Shown here piece by piece: positions 3,187 through 5,603 of a stretch of 5,603 nucleotides of DNA. The stretch is from the NCBI GenBank assembly GCA_023487615.1, contig JAMDBH010000166.1:1-5603 (forward strand), written 5' to 3'. Below the pieces are notes generated by a model that ran no database searches, was not told where the DNA came from, and saw only the letters and a list, made by a program, of their open reading frames with translations. Made by a program: the position numbers and the translations under genes. Position 1 is the stretch's first letter. Every line of letters begins with the position of its first letter. The stretch comes from Gammaproteobacteria bacterium. Lineage in GTDB: Bacteria; Pseudomonadota; Gammaproteobacteria; SURF-13.

Positions 3187-5603
3187 TTGAAAGCGAGCAG
3201 CACAGCTATCTTCGGGAATTTACTCCTGTTGAAGACGCGCCTTCGCGGAAGCGGCATATCGCGCAAGCACCCTAATGAAGAGCCACCGCTGCGATCGGAG
3301 TTGTTCAGCGCCGATCAGATGAAGCAGCATGGCAAGCATCTCGCGGCCTCGCACACGTTGACATCGGGACGCACTCTGGGCCGGCTATTGATACGGCTGG
3401 CTGAAAATGAACGCGTCCTGATTGAAGTCTGCAATCTGCTGACGACGTCGGTCAAGGCGAACCAGCGGATTACGCCGGCGGGGGAATGGCTGCTCGATAA
3501 CTTTTATCTGATTGAAGAACAGATTAGCACGGCCAGGCAGCACTTGCCCAAAGGCTACAGCCGCGAGTTGCCCTGCCTGCTGCACGGCCCTTCGGCCGGA
3601 CTGCCGCGAGTATATGACATTGCGCTGGAAACGATCTCGCACGGCGATGGGCGGTTGGATCGGGAAAGTCTCAGCAGTTTCGTGACGGCTTACCAGACGA
3701 TCACCGCCCTCAAATTAGGCGAATTGTGGGCCATCCCCATCATGCTGCGGCTGGCGCTGATCGAGAATCTCCGCCGTGTCGCCTCCCGCATCGCCGCCGA
3801 CAGGATGGACCGGGACGTCGCCGGTCATTGGGCGGACCAGATGACGGAGGTCGCCGAGAAGGATCCAAAAAACCTGATTCTGGTCATTGCGGATATGGCA
3901 AGGTCGAGCCCACCGATGACGACCTCGTTTGTTTCGGAATTTGCGCGACGCCTGCAAGGCCAGAGCCCCGCGTTGGCTTTGCCATTGACGTGGATTGAGC
4001 AACATCTCTCGGAATCGAATCTGACGATCGAGCAGTTGGTTCAGTCCGGAACCCAGCAACAGGCCGCTGATCAGGTCTCCATCAGCAACAGCATTGGCAG
4101 CCTCCGATTTCTGGGGGCGATGGACTGGCGTGAGTTCGTCGAGGCGACCAGCGTCGTCGAGCGGATACTGTGCGAGGACCCCGGCGGATATTACGGCGAG
4201 ATGGATTTCGCCACCCGTGATCGCTACCGTCATGTCGTGGAAAAGATCGCCAAGGGCAGCGGCCTGACCGAAGGCGAGGTGGCGCACAGTGCGATCCACC
4301 TTGCGCAGGAAGGCGTAGCCCGGAAAGGCAACGACGATCGCACGGCGCACGTCGGCTTTTATCTGATTGATCGGGGATTGCAGCAACTCGAACGAACGGC
4401 GAAGGTGCGCCTGTCCATCACCGGGGTGCTGCGCAAAACAGGACGCCGGTTCCCCTTGTTCCTATACGTGGGCGCAATCACGCTGATCACGGTGTTGTTT
4501 GCCGGAGTCTTACTGGCAAAGGCTCGGGCCAATGGGTTATCTGACTGGCTGCTTGCGCTGATCGGGTTCCTCTCAGTCCTGTCCGCAAGTCAACTGGCGA
4601 TAGCGCTGGTGAATTGGCTGGCGACGTTGCTGACATCGCCGTATCTGCTGCCGCGCATGGACTTCTCCAAAGGAATTCCCCCGCATTTCCGTACTTTGGT
4701 CGTAGTCCCGACATTACTCACCAGCACTCAGGGCATCGAGGATCTGGTTGAGGCGTTGGAAGTCCGGTTTCTGGCGAATCGGGATGAGAACTTGCACTTC
4801 GGTCTATTGACCGATTTTCGGGACGCACATCAGGAAACGCTGCCGGAGGACGAGCCGCTGCTGCGGCTGGTTGAAACTCGAATCGAGGAGCTGAATGAAA
4901 AGTACAGCGGCGCGAAAAGTGACACGTTCTTTCTTTTTCACCGCCCGCGCCGCTGGAATCAGCAAGAGGGAGTCTGGATGGGCTACGAGCGTAAACGAGG
5001 CAAACTCGCAGATCTGAATTCGCTGTTGCGCGACGGCGTGAAAGAGGGCTTCTCTCTAATTATCGGCGAGACAACCATCTTATCAAACATAAAGTACGTG
5101 ATCACTTTGGACATGGATACGCAATTGCCGCGTGATTCCGCCCGGCAATTCGTCGGCGCCATGGCACACCCCCTGAACCGTCCACAATACTACGAAGACA
5201 AGCAACGTGTTTGCGAGGGCTACGGCATCCTGCAACCGCGCGTGAGCTCGAGTCTGCCTGGCACGAACCGGTCGTACTATGCCAGGCTGTATGGGGGAGA
5301 TTCGGGCATAGACCCATACACACGCGCCGTCTCCGACGTTTATCAAGACCTGTTCGGTGAAGGCTCGTTCATAGGCAAGGGAATCTACGACGTCGCTGCG
5401 TTCGAGCAATCGCTCAGAGGCCGCTTTGCCGAGAACCGGATACTCAGCCACGACCTTCTGGAGGGGTGCTATGCGCGCGCCGGGTTGTTGAGCGATGTGC
5501 AGTTATACGAGGACTATCCCTCTCTCTACAGTGCGGACGTGAGCCGCCGGCACCGCTGGATTCGCGGAGATTGGCAGCTTGTTCGCTGGCTGTTTCCAAG
5601 CGT
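3187..5603 (+). CDS. ndvB: Cyclic beta-1,2-glucan synthase, N-terminal part (runs off the window)
   Basis: At least 805 codons are open to the window edge; family members are usually about 2,800 residues, so roughly the first 28% is present. NdvB/ChvB is an inner-membrane enzyme that uses UDP-glucose to build and cyclise beta-1,2-glucan for the periplasm. Seen here: a soluble N-terminal region (1-420) with family-like EWLLDNFYLIEEQI (100-113) and LPKGYSRELP (120-129); two membrane segments (about 424-444 and 454-475); then a GT84 glycosyltransferase domain with the DxD motif DMD (642-644) in TLDMDTQLPRD, a HD-LLEG acidic motif (755-760), and RRHRW (787-791), the counterpart of Q/RxxRW. All key motifs seem intact. 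The remaining membrane segments, the glycoamylase-like part and the GH94 phosphorylase-like domain, which governs glucan length, should lie downstream. Start TTG 3187 was chosen because no ATG occurs before 3319. Family certain; exact start less so. Confidence 0.94.
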   Translation, partial: MKASSTAIFGNLLLLKTRLRGSGISRKHPNEEPPLRSELFSADQMKQHGKHLAASHTLTSGRTLGRLLIRLAENERVLIEVCNLLTTSVKANQRITPAGEWLLDNFYLIEEQISTARQHLPKGYSRELPCLLHGPSAGLPRVYDIALETISHGDGRLDRESLSSFVTAYQTITALKLGELWAIPIMLRLALIENLRRVASRIAADRMDRDVAGHWADQMTEVAEKDPKNLILVIADMARSSPPMTTSFVSEFARRLQGQSPALALPLTWIEQHLSESNLTIEQLVQSGTQQQAADQVSISNSIGSLRFLGAMDWREFVEATSVVERILCEDPGGYYGEMDFATRDRYRHVVEKIAKGSGLTEGEVAHSAIHLAQEGVARKGNDDRTAHVGFYLIDRGLQQLERTAKVRLSITGVLRKTGRRFPLFLYVGAITLITVLFAGVLLAKARANGLSDWLLALIGFLSVLSASQLAIALVNWLATLLTSPYLLPRMDFSKGIPPHFRTLVVVPTLLTSTQGIEDLVEALEVRFLANRDENLHFGLLTDFRDAHQETLPEDEPLLRLVETRIEELNEKYSGAKSDTFFLFHRPRRWNQQEGVWMGYERKRGKLADLNSLLRDGVKEGFSLIIGETTILSNIKYVITLDMDTQLPRDSARQFVGAMAHPLNRPQYYEDKQRVCEGYGILQPRVSSSLPGTNRSYYARLYGGDSGIDPYTRAVSDVYQDLFGEGSFIGKGIYDVAAFEQSLRGRFAENRILSHDLLEGCYARAGLLSDVQLYEDYPSLYSADVSRRHRWIRGDWQLVRWLFPS

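Noticed and set aside
3715..4386. Minus-strand ORF of 223 codons opposite ndvB.
   Set aside because: It is a shadow of GC-rich codons in the glucan synthase frame, which continues through it with family motifs on both sides.

Overview
The window looks like chromosomal DNA from a Gram-negative proteobacterium, most likely a betaproteobacterium of the Nitrosomonadales type. That placement is an inference from protein flavour (YjbJ/CsbD, OsmB, YqjD-E-K, NdvB) and from Gram-negative lipoprotein signals; no marker gene fixes it. All recognisable genes lie on the + strand, and no tRNA, rRNA, CRISPR array, transposase or phage gene is visible.

Layout. Positions 96-1583 hold small stress and envelope genes: a SlyB/Pcp-like glycine-zipper lipoprotein (96-554), a YjbJ/CsbD-family protein (671-895), a very short secreted peptide that looks like the stump of a longer gene (947-1054), an OsmB-like lipoprotein (1087-1308) and a second YjbJ/CsbD protein (1350-1583). 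The order lipoprotein-CsbD occurs twice. The CsbD copies are near-duplicates (55 of 63 aligned residues identical), but the two lipoproteins belong to different subfamilies. A gene-poor, AT-richer stretch follows (1584-1973), with several small dyads and a possible gene remnant. Positions 1974-2996 carry a tight yqjD-yqjE-yqjK operon. A 190-base gap (2997-3186) holds two hairpins and a small element with imperfect terminal inverted repeats. From 3187 to the window edge runs the N-terminal part of a very large cyclic beta-1,2-glucan synthase (NdvB/ChvB family), with no stop codon before the end.

How it fits together. Homologues of OsmB, YjbJ and YqjD are known in enterobacteria as osmotic or stationary-phase stress genes, and NdvB makes periplasmic cyclic glucans that are osmoprotective in rhizobia. 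The simplest reading is a locus for coping with osmotic or envelope stress, combining outer-envelope lipoproteins, inner-membrane YqjD/E/K proteins, soluble CsbD proteins and a periplasmic glucan synthase. Shared regulation is an inference; I found no convincing common promoter or operator. I see no wholly new system. The most unusual points are the repeated lipoprotein-CsbD pair with a truncated secreted gene between, the Asp after the lipidated Cys of OsmB, the TTG start of ndvB overlapping a five-codon ORF, and the small inverted-repeat element before ndvB.
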